From the NCBI RefSeq assembly GCF_024505145.1, contig NZ_JANIAA010000033.1:1-64000 (forward strand): DNA of 64,000 nt, given 5' to 3'. The stretch comes from Streptomyces rugosispiralis. Lineage in GTDB: Bacteria; Actinomycetota; Actinomycetes; Streptomycetales; Streptomycetaceae. This document shows, piece by piece, positions 51,148 through 61,985 of the stretch (the first letter of the stretch is position 1; every line of letters starts with the position of its first letter). Position numbers and translations under genes: made by a program. The notes below the pieces were generated by a model. That model had not been told where the DNA came from and did no database searches. It saw nothing but the letters and a program-made list of their open reading frames with translations.

Positions 51148-52443
51148 ATGCAGAGCCCATTGAGCGAGGTGGTCCGGCGTCAGAAGGCCGGACAGCCGCA
51201 GGGCATCACCTCGGTGTGTTCGGCTCATCCGCTGGTCATCGAGGCAGCCGTGGTGCAAGCACGGGAGACCGGCGGTCATGTACTGGTGGAGGCGACCTCG
51301 AACCAGGTCGACCAGTACGGCGGATACACGGGCATGCGGCCCGCGGACTTCCGCGACCTCGTGTACGGCATCGCCGCCGAAAGTGGTCTGCCACTGGACC
51401 GCCTGATTCTCGGCGGCGACCACCTCGGACCGAACCGGTGGCAGTCCCTGACGCCCGACGAGGCGATGGAGCGGGCCGACGCCCTGGTCGCCGCCTACGT
51501 GGCGGCGGACTTCACCAAGATCCACCTGGACTGTAGCTTCGCCTGCGCCGGTGACCCCGTACCGCTGACCGACGACGTGGTCGCCGGACGCGCCGCGCGG
51601 CTGATCCGGGTGGCCGAGGAGACGGCCGGCCCCGAACGGGCCGAGCGGATCCGGTACGTGATCGGTACCGAGGTGCCCACACCCGGCGGCGCGCACGAGA
51701 CGCTCGACGCGCTCGTCCCGACCACTCCCGAGGCGGCGCGCACCACTCTGGAGCAGCACCGCAAGGCGTTCGCCCAGCACGGCCTCGACGAGGTCTGGCC
51801 GCGCGTCATGGCCCTCGTGGTCCAGCCGGCCGTCGAGTTCGACCATGTGCAGGTCGTCGGCTACCGGCGCGAGTTGACCGAGGAGCTGCGCAAGGTCCTC
51901 GACGACGAACCCACCATGGTCTACGAGGCCCACTCGACCGACTACCAGACCGCCGAGGCGCTCACCGCGCTGGTCGAGGACCACTGGGCGGTCCTCAAGG
52001 TGGGCCCCGGGCTGACCTTCGCCCTGCGCGAGGCGCTGTTCGCCCTCGCCGCGATCGAGGACGAGCTGGTCCCGGCCGCCGAGCGGTCACGCTTTCCCGA
52101 GGTCGTCGAGGAGCGGATGCTCGCCGAGCCCGCCAAGTGGGAGGGCTACTACCCGGGCAGCGCTGCCGAGCAGCGCCTCGCACGCCGCTACAGCTACAGC
52201 GACCGGATGCGTTACTACTGGCCCGACCCTGAGATCGAAAAGGCCCAGGCCCGGCTGATGGACAACCTCTCGGCCGTGGAGATCCCCCTGCCGCTGCTCA
52301 GCGCCCACCTCCCACTCCAGTACGCCCGCGTCCGCCACGGCGAGCTCGCCGCCCGGCCGCGCGACCTGGCCGTGGACCACGTCCGCGACGTTCTGCGCGA
52401 CTACGACCGCGCCTCCCACCCCCACCTGATGGAGCACGTGTGA
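51148..52443 (+). CDS. kbaZ: Tagatose-1,6-bisphosphate aldolase subunit KbaZ/GatZ
   Basis: 431 aa, family length. GatZ/KbaZ proteins are required for activity and stability of the class II aldolase KbaY/GatY. The chain opens with MQSPLSEVVRRQKAGQPQGITSVCSAHPLVIEAA and includes VLVEATSNQVDQYGGYTGM, ILGGDHLGPNRW, KIHLDCSFACAGD and FEAHSTDYQT-like YEAHSTDYQT. ATG 51148 follows AAGGGG by eight bases. First gene of a five-gene operon whose partner aldolase is the last gene. Confidence 0.93.
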   Translation: MQSPLSEVVRRQKAGQPQGITSVCSAHPLVIEAAVVQARETGGHVLVEATSNQVDQYGGYTGMRPADFRDLVYGIAAESGLPLDRLILGGDHLGPNRWQSLTPDEAMERADALVAAYVAADFTKIHLDCSFACAGDPVPLTDDVVAGRAARLIRVAEETAGPERAERIRYVIGTEVPTPGGAHETLDALVPTTPEAARTTLEQHRKAFAQHGLDEVWPRVMALVVQPAVEFDHVQVVGYRRELTEELRKVLDDEPTMVYEAHSTDYQTAEALTALVEDHWAVLKVGPGLTFALREALFALAAIEDELVPAAERSRFPEVVEERMLAEPAKWEGYYPGSAAEQRLARRYSYSDRMRYYWPDPEIEKAQARLMDNLSAVEIPLPLLSAHLPLQYARVRHGELAARPRDLAVDHVRDVLRDYDRASHPHLMEHV

Positions 52444-53600
52444 CCACGCCCTCCGGCACCCTGTCCCTGGACGACGGCGGCGCCGCCCACACCGCCCGCG
52501 AGATCGCCCAGCAGCCCGCCCTGTGGCGGGAGGTCGACCGGATCGTCGCGGCCTCCCGGGAGTCGCTGGACGCCTTCGTGCGTCCGCTCGTCGCCCGCGG
52601 TGACCTGCGCGTCGTACTCACCGGTGCCGGCACCTCCGCGTTCGCCGGCCAGGTGCTCCAGCCCGCCCTGGCCCGGCGCCTGGGACGCCGCGTCGACGCG
52701 GTCCCCACCACGGACCTCGTCGCCGACCCCCGCGGCTGTCTCGCCGAGGACGTTCCCACGCTGCTGGTCTCCTTCGCGCGCTCGGGTGACAGCCCGGAGT
52801 CCGTGGCCGCCACCGCCCTGGCCGACCAGGTCCTCTCCGAGGTGCACCACCTCGTGATCACCTGCAACGAGCAGGGCCGCCTGGCCCGCGAGCACGCGGA
52901 GCTGCCGAAGTCCCACGTGCTGCTGATGCCGGCCGCGTCCAACGACCGCGGTTTCGCCATGACGTCGAGCTTCACGTGCATGACGCTCGCGGCACTGCTC
53001 GCTCTCGGCGGCAGCGCCTACGACGGGGTCGCCGAACGCCTGGCCGAGGCGGTCGAGTCGATCTGCGAGAGCGACGCCGTGGACCGCACCGTCGGCGCCC
53101 TCGTGGCCCGCGCGCCCGAGCGCATCGTCTTCCTGGGCAGCGGCCCGCTGAAGGGCCTCGCCGAGGAGTCGGCGCTGAAGGTGCTCGAACTCACCGGTGG
53201 GAGGCTCATGGCCGTCTCGGAGACCTCGCTGGGATTCCGGCACGGTCCCAAGGCGGTGCTCAACGACCGTTCGGTCGCCGTGGTGTACCTGTCGAACGAC
53301 CCCTACACCCGCAAGTACGACCAGGACATCTCCGCGGAGCTGCGCGGAAATCTTCCCGCCGGCAGCGTCGTCACAGTCTCCGCGGGCCCCGACGCGGAAG
53401 CGGACGGCAACGACGCCTGGCCGCTGCCGGGCCTCGATGGCGTCGAGGACGTCGCCCTGGCGCTGTCCGCTGTGGTGTACGCCCAGCTCATCGCCCTGCG
53501 CGCCTCCCAGGCCCGGGGCCTGCGGGCCGACAACCCGTTCCCCTCGGGTGAGATCAACCGCGTCGTGCAGGGCGTGACCCTGCACTCCTTGCACAACTGA
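52440..53600 (+). CDS. agaS: Galactosamine-6-phosphate deaminase/isomerase AgaS
   Basis: 386 aa with two SIS domains (about 55-190 and 225-360). Phosphosugar-binding loops are visible: VLTGAGTSAFAGQV, LVSFARSGDSPESVAA and VFLGSGPLKGLAEESALKVLELTGGRLMAVSETSLGFRHGPKAVL. AgaS converts galactosamine-6-P to tagatose-6-P plus ammonia. The GTG start overlaps the kbaZ stop. The combination with KbaY/KbaZ is specific to galactosamine/N-acetylgalactosamine use rather than glucosamine. Confidence 0.93.
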   Translation: MTTPSGTLSLDDGGAAHTAREIAQQPALWREVDRIVAASRESLDAFVRPLVARGDLRVVLTGAGTSAFAGQVLQPALARRLGRRVDAVPTTDLVADPRGCLAEDVPTLLVSFARSGDSPESVAATALADQVLSEVHHLVITCNEQGRLAREHAELPKSHVLLMPAASNDRGFAMTSSFTCMTLAALLALGGSAYDGVAERLAEAVESICESDAVDRTVGALVARAPERIVFLGSGPLKGLAEESALKVLELTGGRLMAVSETSLGFRHGPKAVLNDRSVAVVYLSNDPYTRKYDQDISAELRGNLPAGSVVTVSAGPDAEADGNDAWPLPGLDGVEDVALALSAVVYAQLIALRASQARGLRADNPFPSGEINRVVQGVTLHSLHN

Positions 53601-53649
53601 TCAAAGGCATCAACGGCGCGGATCCAGGGCGCCGGACGGAGGTACAACG

Positions 53650-54645
53650 ATGTTCCTAGGTGTCGACGGTGGCGGTACGAAAACCGCATTCTGCCTGGTC
53701 GACCGGGGCGGACAAGTCGTGGCGCGAGCGCAGGCCGCAAGTTCGTACTACTTCTCCCACGGCATCGAGCTCGTCGAGCGTGTGCTGAGGGAAGGCGTCG
53801 ACGCCGTCTGTGCGGCGGCCGAGCTGACCCCCGCCGACATCGAGTACGCCTTTTTCGGCTTGCCCGGTTACGGGGAGGCGGCCCGCGATCTGCCCGTCCT
53901 GAACGCGACCCCGCGAGCCGTGCTCGGACACGACCGCTACGCCTGCGACAACGACATGATCTGCGGCTGGGCCGGTTCACTGGGCGCGGTCGACGGCATC
54001 AACGTCATCAGCGGCACCGGCTCCATGACCTACGGCGAGCGGCTGGGCCGGGGCGTGCGCGTCGGTGGCTGGAGCGAGATGTTCGGCGATGAGGGATCGG
54101 CGCACTGGATCGCGGTCCGCGGCCTCAACGCCTTCTCGCGGATGGGCGACGGACGGCTCCCCGAGGGCCCCCTGGCCGAGGTGTTCCGGCGCCACCTGGA
54201 TCTCGCGTCCGACCTCGACGTGATCGACGTCGTCCACAACCAGTGGCAGGGCGACCGCGGCCGGATCGCCGCGCTCAGCCGCTCGGTGGCCGAGGCGGCC
54301 GGTCTGGGCGACGAGGCCGCCTCGGCGATCCTCGCCGAGGCCGGCCGGGAACTCGCCCTGCTCGTCGAAGTCACCCGCGAGCGGCTGGAGTTCGGCCCGG
54401 ACGAGACCGTACCGGTCTCCTGCTCGGGCGGCACCTTCGGCGCGGACGCGGTTCTGGAGGCGTTCGCCACCGGACTGAAGAGTCGTTTCACCCACTACGA
54501 ACTGCGACACCCTCTGTACGAGCCCGTCGTAGGTGCCGCCCTGTACGCGGCGAAAATCGCCGGAACCCCGCTCGACCAGCCCGCGCTCGACGCGCTGTGC
54601 ATGGCCTCCGGGATCTCTGCCTCATCAGGAGGGGAAGACCGATGA
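53650..54645 (+). CDS. BadF/BadG-type sugar kinase, probable N-acetylgalactosamine kinase
   Basis: 331 aa ASKHA kinase. The phosphate-1 loop FLGVDGGGTKTAFCLVD, the FFGLPGYGE segment, NVISGTGSMTYG (phosphate 2) and the GGWSEMFGDEGSAHWIAVRGLNA motif are those of N-acetylhexosamine kinases (NagK-like). The C-terminal adenosine motif is SCSGGTFGADAVL. In this cluster it would phosphorylate imported GalNAc at C6, replacing the PTS. It follows agaS by 49 bases. GGAGG precedes the ATG. Confidence 0.88.
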   Translation: MFLGVDGGGTKTAFCLVDRGGQVVARAQAASSYYFSHGIELVERVLREGVDAVCAAAELTPADIEYAFFGLPGYGEAARDLPVLNATPRAVLGHDRYACDNDMICGWAGSLGAVDGINVISGTGSMTYGERLGRGVRVGGWSEMFGDEGSAHWIAVRGLNAFSRMGDGRLPEGPLAEVFRRHLDLASDLDVIDVVHNQWQGDRGRIAALSRSVAEAAGLGDEAASAILAEAGRELALLVEVTRERLEFGPDETVPVSCSGGTFGADAVLEAFATGLKSRFTHYELRHPLYEPVVGAALYAAKIAGTPLDQPALDALCMASGISASSGGEDR

Positions 54646-55592
54646 ACAGAGGCACGAAGAGCTGGATCCTGTACGCGTCGCTGCTGGTCCTGTTCTGGGG
54701 TGTGTGGGGCGCCTTCTCCAGCGAGCCGAACAGCAGGTACGGCTACCCCAACGAGATGATCTACATCATCTGGGCCTTCACGATGCTCATACCCGCGTAC
54801 TTCGCGATGCGCGGCAACACGTTCGACCGCCGGCCGATCGCCGCCGTGTACGGACTGATCGCGGGACTGACCGGTGCCGGCGGCCAACTCCTGCTGTTCC
54901 ACGCGCTCGCCAACGGCCCGGCGTACCTGATCTTCCCCCTGGTGTCGCTCTCCCCGGTGGTCACCGTCCTCATGGCGATGGCGCTGCTGCGGGAGCGGAT
55001 CAACCGGCTCGCCCTAGTGGGTGTCGTCGCGGCACTGGCGGCGATCGTGCTGCTCAGCATTCCCAGCGGCAAGGACGACTCGAACTCGCACGGCCCGTGG
55101 CTGCTGATGGCCATCCTGATCTGTGTTGCCTGGGGCGTGCAGGCGTTCTGCATGCGCAAGGCCGCGGTGGTCGGGGTCAACGACGCGACGACCTTCGGCT
55201 GGATGACCATCAGCGGACTGCTGCTGGTTCCGGTGGCGTTCGTGATGATGGGCGAATTCCCGTCCGACGCTCCGTGGCAGGCGCCGGCACTCACCGCGGT
55301 GACGCAGGTCCTCAACGCGGTCGGCGCGTTGTTCCTGGTCATGGCGTTCAGCCGGGGCAAGGCCACGGTCGTCGCCCCGATCACCAACGCGCTGGCCCCG
55401 GTGCTGACCATCGTGCTGTCCCTGGCGGTCTACCGGACGCTCCCGAACGTGTGGGGCGCCCTCGGTATCGTGCTGGCCCTCGCGGGCTCGACCCTGATGG
55501 TCTACAGCGACGAGAAGAGCGGCGAGAACTCCGTGGCCCCGGGCGCGGCGGACGACGGCGCGGACGTGAGTCCGGTCCCGCAGAAGTCCTGA
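54642..55592 (+). CDS. DMT-superfamily (EamA) permease
   Basis: 316 aa from ATG 54642, with AGGAGGGG upstream and a four-base overlap with the kinase stop. About ten hydrophobic segments form two EamA halves (GAGGQLLLFHALANGPAYLIFPLVSLSPVVTVLMAMALLRERI; AVGALFLVMAFSRGKATVVAPITNALAPVLTIVLSLAVYRTLP). The C-terminal tail is acidic. Translational coupling with the kinase suggests uptake of the aminosugar or its glycoside; EamA proteins more often export, so direction is an inference. Confidence 0.85.
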   Translation: MNRGTKSWILYASLLVLFWGVWGAFSSEPNSRYGYPNEMIYIIWAFTMLIPAYFAMRGNTFDRRPIAAVYGLIAGLTGAGGQLLLFHALANGPAYLIFPLVSLSPVVTVLMAMALLRERINRLALVGVVAALAAIVLLSIPSGKDDSNSHGPWLLMAILICVAWGVQAFCMRKAAVVGVNDATTFGWMTISGLLLVPVAFVMMGEFPSDAPWQAPALTAVTQVLNAVGALFLVMAFSRGKATVVAPITNALAPVLTIVLSLAVYRTLPNVWGALGIVLALAGSTLMVYSDEKSGENSVAPGAADDGADVSPVPQKS

Positions 55593-55687
55593 TCGCCCGC
55601 ATATCCGTACCGGCCGAACCACGTAGCAGTACGGGCCGACACCGGCCCGTACTCACCGAACCGACATGAAAGCGAGGGGACACCTTT

Positions 55688-56539
55688 ATGCCCCTGGTTC
55701 CCACGCGCGAACTCGTCTCGAAGGCCGCCGCCGCAGGCCGGGCCGTCGCGGCGTTCAACGTGATCACGCTGGAGCACGCCGAGGCGATCACCGCCGGCGC
55801 GGCCGCCGCGGGCGCCCCGGGGGTGATCCTGCAGATCAGCGAGAACGCCGTACGGTTCCACGGCGGCCGGGTCGAGCCGATCGCGCGGGCCGCGGCCGAG
55901 GTCGGCAAGGCCTGTGACGTCGACGTCGCACTGCACATGGACCACGTGACGGACATGCGGCTGCTGCGCACGGCGGCCGACGCGGGGTTCTCCTCCGCGA
56001 TGTTCGACGCCGGGGCGCAGCCGTACGCCGAGAACCTCGCCGCCACCCGCGCCGCGGCCCAGTGGGCCCACGGCGCGGGCCTGTGGCTGGAGGCCGAACT
56101 CGGCTATGTGGGCGGCAAGCCCGACGCTCCCGCGAGCGCCCACGCGGCCGGGGTGCGCACCGACCCGCGGGAGGCGGCGCGCTATGTCGCGGACACCGGC
56201 GTGGACGCCCTGGCCGTCGCCGTCGGCAGCAGCCACGCGATGACCGAACGCTCCGCGACCCTGGACCACGCGCTCATCGAACGCCTGCGGGAGGCCGTGC
56301 CCGTACCTCTGGTGCTGCACGGTTCGTCGGGCGTCGGCGACGACGATCTGCGACAAGCCGTTCAGGCGGGCATCGTGAAGATCAACATCGGTACCGCTCT
56401 CAACGTCGCGTTCACCGGCGCGGTCCGCGAGACGCTGGCGGAGCGCCCCGACCTGACCGACCCCCGCCCCTACGTCGCCCAGGGCCGGGACACGATGGCG
56501 GAGACGGTCCGGGTCCTGCTCGGTGTGGTGAGTGGCTGA
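55688..56539 (+). CDS. kbaY: Class II tagatose/fructose-bisphosphate aldolase KbaY/GatY
   Basis: 283 aa, the GatY/KbaY length. Metal ligands and catalytic residues are in place: VALHMDHVTD (Asp and His), WLEAELGYVGG (Glu), AVAVGSSHAM (His) and LVLHGSSGVGDDDLRQAVQAGIVKINIGTAL (His and substrate-phosphate loop). It cleaves tagatose-1,6-bisphosphate to DHAP and glyceraldehyde-3-P together with KbaZ. ATG 55688 follows GAGGGG by nine bases. Last gene of the operon. The 56540-57074 gap downstream carries a transposase remnant and hairpins. Confidence 0.93.
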   Translation: MPLVPTRELVSKAAAAGRAVAAFNVITLEHAEAITAGAAAAGAPGVILQISENAVRFHGGRVEPIARAAAEVGKACDVDVALHMDHVTDMRLLRTAADAGFSSAMFDAGAQPYAENLAATRAAAQWAHGAGLWLEAELGYVGGKPDAPASAHAAGVRTDPREAARYVADTGVDALAVAVGSSHAMTERSATLDHALIERLREAVPVPLVLHGSSGVGDDDLRQAVQAGIVKINIGTALNVAFTGAVRETLAERPDLTDPRPYVAQGRDTMAETVRVLLGVVSG

Positions 56540-56608
56540 GCGGCTGAGCGGGGCCGAAGCTTTCCCCGCACCTGATGCCGCCTAGGGCCGTACTTCGCAC
56601 ATGGGGTT

Positions 56609-56770
56609 TTAGGTATCCAGCCAGCGGGGGCGGGTTTCGTCGATGCCGAGGAGTTCGAGCAGAGAGCCGGTTGGCGACCAGCACCCCGATGACCTGCCCG
56701 TGCGTCAAGTGCGCCACGTCCCGGATCGGGCACAGCATGGGACGCTGGACCCTTGAGCGACGTGTACGAG
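56609..56770 (-). mobile_element. Transposase remnant
   Basis: The minus strand reads LCPIRDVAHLTHGQVIGVLVANRLS, the conserved start of an actinobacterial transposase group (often IS1634-like), then continues in another frame as SLLELLGIDETRPRWLDT before a TAA at 56609. Most of the gene is gone. No terminal inverted repeats were found. Confidence 0.6.
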
Positions 56771-56897
56771 ACATCGGCACGTCTCACTCAACGAGCCACA
56801 CCCAGCCGGGTAGCGGGCACATCCTCAGATCATCCGAACCGGTCATGTGCGGAGGATGGGCCTAGCGGCGCTCGTTCGCCACACGCTCGCAAGGACA

Positions 56898-56935
56898 GAA
56901 GAACCCCGCACCTGGTACCAGGTGCGGGGTTCTTC
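56898..56935. terminator. Perfect 38-bp loop-free palindrome
   Basis: GAAGAACCCCGCACCTGGT and its exact complement are centred on GGTACC. It is flanked by no genes within 100 bases and can act as a bidirectional terminator between kbaY and acnA. Confidence 0.75.
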
Positions 56936-57018
56936 GTCGTCGTAGGATGCGCAGCTCCGCTCCGGGAACAGATCGCGTGCGATCATGCTCGCAGGCGCGT
57001 CTTCCGCCCCGTCGCGCG

Positions 57019-57063
57019 CGAGCGCCCTGCCCCCGCGCGCGAGATGCAGGGGCAGGGCGCTCG
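57019..57063 (-). terminator. Terminator of acnA
   Basis: A 15-bp stem (CGAGCGCCCTGCCCC with GGGGCAGGGCGCTCG) and 15-base loop begin 12 bases after the acnA stop. Confidence 0.75.
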
Positions 57064-57074
57064 TTCACGTCAGG

Positions 57075-59792
<2,718 letters not shown>

Positions 59793-59878
59793 GACAGTCT
59801 CCTTCATGCATGATTTCGCGCGTACCACCGCAATGCTGCCGTCACATGCCCGCGCCGATCCGCTAAGGTATGGCTAAG

Positions 59879-59896
59879 TTAGGTAAGCCTTACCGA
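59879..59896. promoter_or_regulatory. Iron-box-like (DmdR/IdeR) sequence upstream of acnA
   Basis: TTAGGTAAGCCTTACCGA resembles the DtxR-family consensus TTAGGTTAGGCTAACCTAA. The preceding CTAAGGTATGGCTAAG may be an overlapping second half-site. It lies 87 bases upstream of the acnA start. Confidence 0.55.
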
Positions 59897-59925
59897 CGCG
59901 GGGCGGCAGTGCGCCTTCCAGCAGA

Positions 59926-59943
59926 TATCTCGATGTCGAGATA
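59926..59943. promoter_or_regulatory. TamR-like palindrome upstream of acnA
   Basis: TATCTCGATGTCGAGATA is an 18-bp palindrome with only the central TG unpaired. MarR-family TamR is reported to control aconitase in S. coelicolor through a site of this type; recalled, not checked. Confidence 0.6.
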
Positions 59944-60086
59944 ACTCTAGTACATCGCCCTCGCGCGGTCATGCCCTGCCCGGGTGCGGACGCGGTCGGA
60001 GCATCGAGGTTCACCCACGTTCACTCGTGTTCACCGGTAAGGGTGATCGCCGACTGAGCCGCCCCCGCCACCGCGATACTGCTGCC

Positions 60087-60986
60087 ATGGACCCGCACCT
60101 GCTCCGCACGTTCGTCTCCGTGGCCCGCTGCGGATCCTTCTCCGACGCCGCCCATGAGCTGGGCTTCACCCCCTCGGCGGTCTCCGAGCACATCGCGTCC
60201 CTGGAAGCGGATCTGCGGACGTCGCTGCTGACCCGGCGGCCGGTCATGCTCACCAGCGCGGGCGCCCGGCTGCTGGAACACGCCGGTCCGCTGCTGCTCC
60301 GTCTGGACGCGGCGCGGGCCGACGTCGAGCGGCTGTCGGGGTCGGGCGCCGCCCGGCTGGTGGTGGGGGCTTCCTCGCTGGCGATGACCCCGAGAATCGC
60401 CACGGCCCTGGACCGGGTGCGGCAGGCGCATCCGGCCGCCAAAGCCGCCCTGCGGATCCTCGGCCGCCGGGAGATCCCGGCCGCGGTGGCGTCCGGGATC
60501 CTGGACCTGGGGCTGGTCGACGGCCCGGCCACCCCCGCCGACGCCCTGCCGCTGCCGGAGGTGGGCCCGCTCACCGCGGTCACGGTCGCGGAGGCCCCGC
60601 TGGTGGTGGCCCTGCCCACCGGCCATCCGCTGGCCCGCCGCCTCGGCCTGCGGCTGGCCGACCTCGCCGACGCGGAATGGCTGGACGCCCCGGACGCCGC
60701 CATGCCGCTGGAGCAGCTGCGCGCGGTCGGCCGGACCGACGGCTTCCGCACCTCGCTGACGTACGAGGGCACCGACGTCCGCGGCCTCCTCGCCCTCACC
60801 GCCGCCGGCCACGGCCTCGCCCTGCTCCCCCACGCCGCCACCAAGGGCACCCCCGGCATCGTCACCGCCCCCCTGATCGCCCCCCGCCTCCTCCACCGCA
60901 CCGAACTCCTCCACGGCCCCGCGGTGGACGGCCCGGCGCGGACGCTGGCGGCGGTGGTGACGGGGGATCGTCACCGGTACGGGTGA
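60087..60986 (+). CDS. LysR-family transcriptional regulator
   Basis: 299 aa from ATG 60087. The LysR wHTH is at residues 1-60 (LLRTFVSVARCGSFSDAAHELGFTPSAVSEHIASLEADL) and the effector-binding domain follows (ARLVVGASSLAMTPRIATALDRVRQAHPAAKAALRILG ... LGLVDGPATPADALPLPEVG). Divergent from acnA with a 294-base gap that contains the two operator-like sites. Regulated genes cannot be told from the sequence; self-control and acnA are possibilities. Confidence 0.88.
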   Translation: MDPHLLRTFVSVARCGSFSDAAHELGFTPSAVSEHIASLEADLRTSLLTRRPVMLTSAGARLLEHAGPLLLRLDAARADVERLSGSGAARLVVGASSLAMTPRIATALDRVRQAHPAAKAALRILGRREIPAAVASGILDLGLVDGPATPADALPLPEVGPLTAVTVAEAPLVVALPTGHPLARRLGLRLADLADAEWLDAPDAAMPLEQLRAVGRTDGFRTSLTYEGTDVRGLLALTAAGHGLALLPHAATKGTPGIVTAPLIAPRLLHRTELLHGPAVDGPARTLAAVVTGDRHRYG

Positions 60987-61060
60987 ACCCGGGGCCGGAT
61001 CCCCGCACACCGCGTATCGGTCGCGATAGACCTCGCGTTCCGACACCCGGTGGCGGACCG

Positions 61061-61618
61061 ATGAGCACACGACCACCCGCGTACCCGGCCGACGATCCCG
61101 AGACCGCCCTCAAGTACGCGGTCCAGCGCATCCGGGGGTTCGACCGCGTACAGGTCATCGAGGGGTTCATCGAACCGCTGTCGCCGGCTTGGGACCACGA
61201 GAGCACGATCGCGAAGGTCCGGGAGCGCATCGCGCCCAAGGTGAACGCCCTGGGCCGCATGGCGGGATCAGGCGACCTGGACCTCCCCGGCACCCCCAAC
61301 TGGTTTGTGCCGGATCTCGCCGTCGTCCCCCGGGAGCTGGCCAAAGGCGCCGGGGCCCTGCTCCCCGACCAGACTCTCCTGGTCGTCGAGGTGACCTCCG
61401 ACTCCAGCGGAGACACCGACCGGGTCGTCAAGCGGCGCCGCTACGCCGAGTACGGCGCCCCGCTGTACCTCCTGGTCGACCGGCAGCAGCGCGCCCGCAC
61501 GCTCTACTCCGCGCCAGGAAACCTCGGCTACACCAAGGTGGACGGCCCCCACCCCTTCGGCACCCCGCTCCCGCTCCCGGAGCCGTTCGACCTGGAGCTG
61601 GACACCTCCGAGTTCTGA
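61061..61618 (+). CDS. Uma2-family (DUF820) putative restriction-endonuclease-fold protein
   Basis: 185 aa. The PD-(D/E)XK-like pattern is visible: VPDLAVVPRE, TLLVVEVTSDSSGDTDRVVKRRRYAEYGAPLYLLVD (Asp, Glu-x-Thr and the Lys/Arg cluster), as in the very numerous Streptomyces Uma2 genes. No methyltransferase or antitoxin neighbour. Only seven bases separate it from the stop of the convergent GntR gene. Function unknown. Confidence 0.8.
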   Translation: MSTRPPAYPADDPETALKYAVQRIRGFDRVQVIEGFIEPLSPAWDHESTIAKVRERIAPKVNALGRMAGSGDLDLPGTPNWFVPDLAVVPRELAKGAGALLPDQTLLVVEVTSDSSGDTDRVVKRRRYAEYGAPLYLLVDRQQRARTLYSAPGNLGYTKVDGPHPFGTPLPLPEPFDLELDTSEF

Positions 61619-61624
61619 TGGGCG

Positions 61625-61984
61625 TCAGCCGCCCGCGAGGCGGGTTCTGACCAGGGTCAGGACCTCCTCGTCGGAGAGGCCCAGGGCGCGGGCCTGGTCC
61701 ACCAGGCCCTGGACGCCCTCCAGGAGCCGGGCGCGGGCCGTGGGCTGGTCGCCGGTGACGACCGCACCGCGGCCTCGGCGGAGTTCGATCAGGCCCTCCT
61801 CGCGGAGCCGTTGGTAACCGCGCAGGACCGTGTGGACGTTGACGCCGAGGGATTCGCCGAGCGCGCGGGCGGCGGGGAGGCGTTCGCCGGGGCGCACGGT
61901 GCCGTCGGCGATCGCGCCGCGCACGGAGGCCGCGAGCTGGTCGGCCAGCGGGACCGCGGAGCCGGGGTCTACGCGGAAGAGCAT
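61625..61984 (-). CDS. YtrA-type GntR regulator
   Basis: 119 aa, short GntR protein with only a wHTH (about 10-75: PLADQLAASVRGAIADGTVRPGERLPAARALGESLGVNVHTVLRGYQRLREEGLIELRRGRGAVV) and a C-terminal helical dimerisation tail. YtrA-type regulators commonly control transport or membrane-protein genes in their own operon. Its ATG comes one base after the stop of the DUF1648 gene, so it should be translationally coupled. Confidence 0.9.
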   Translation of the reverse strand: MLFRVDPGSAVPLADQLAASVRGAIADGTVRPGERLPAARALGESLGVNVHTVLRGYQRLREEGLIELRRGRGAVVTGDQPTARARLLEGVQGLVDQARALGLSDEEVLTLVRTRLAGG

Positions 61985-61985
61985 C

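Noticed and set aside
56860..57070. tRNA gene in the gap before acnA
   Set aside because: The strong palindromes do not form a cloverleaf and no T-loop consensus (GGTTCGAATCC-like) is present.
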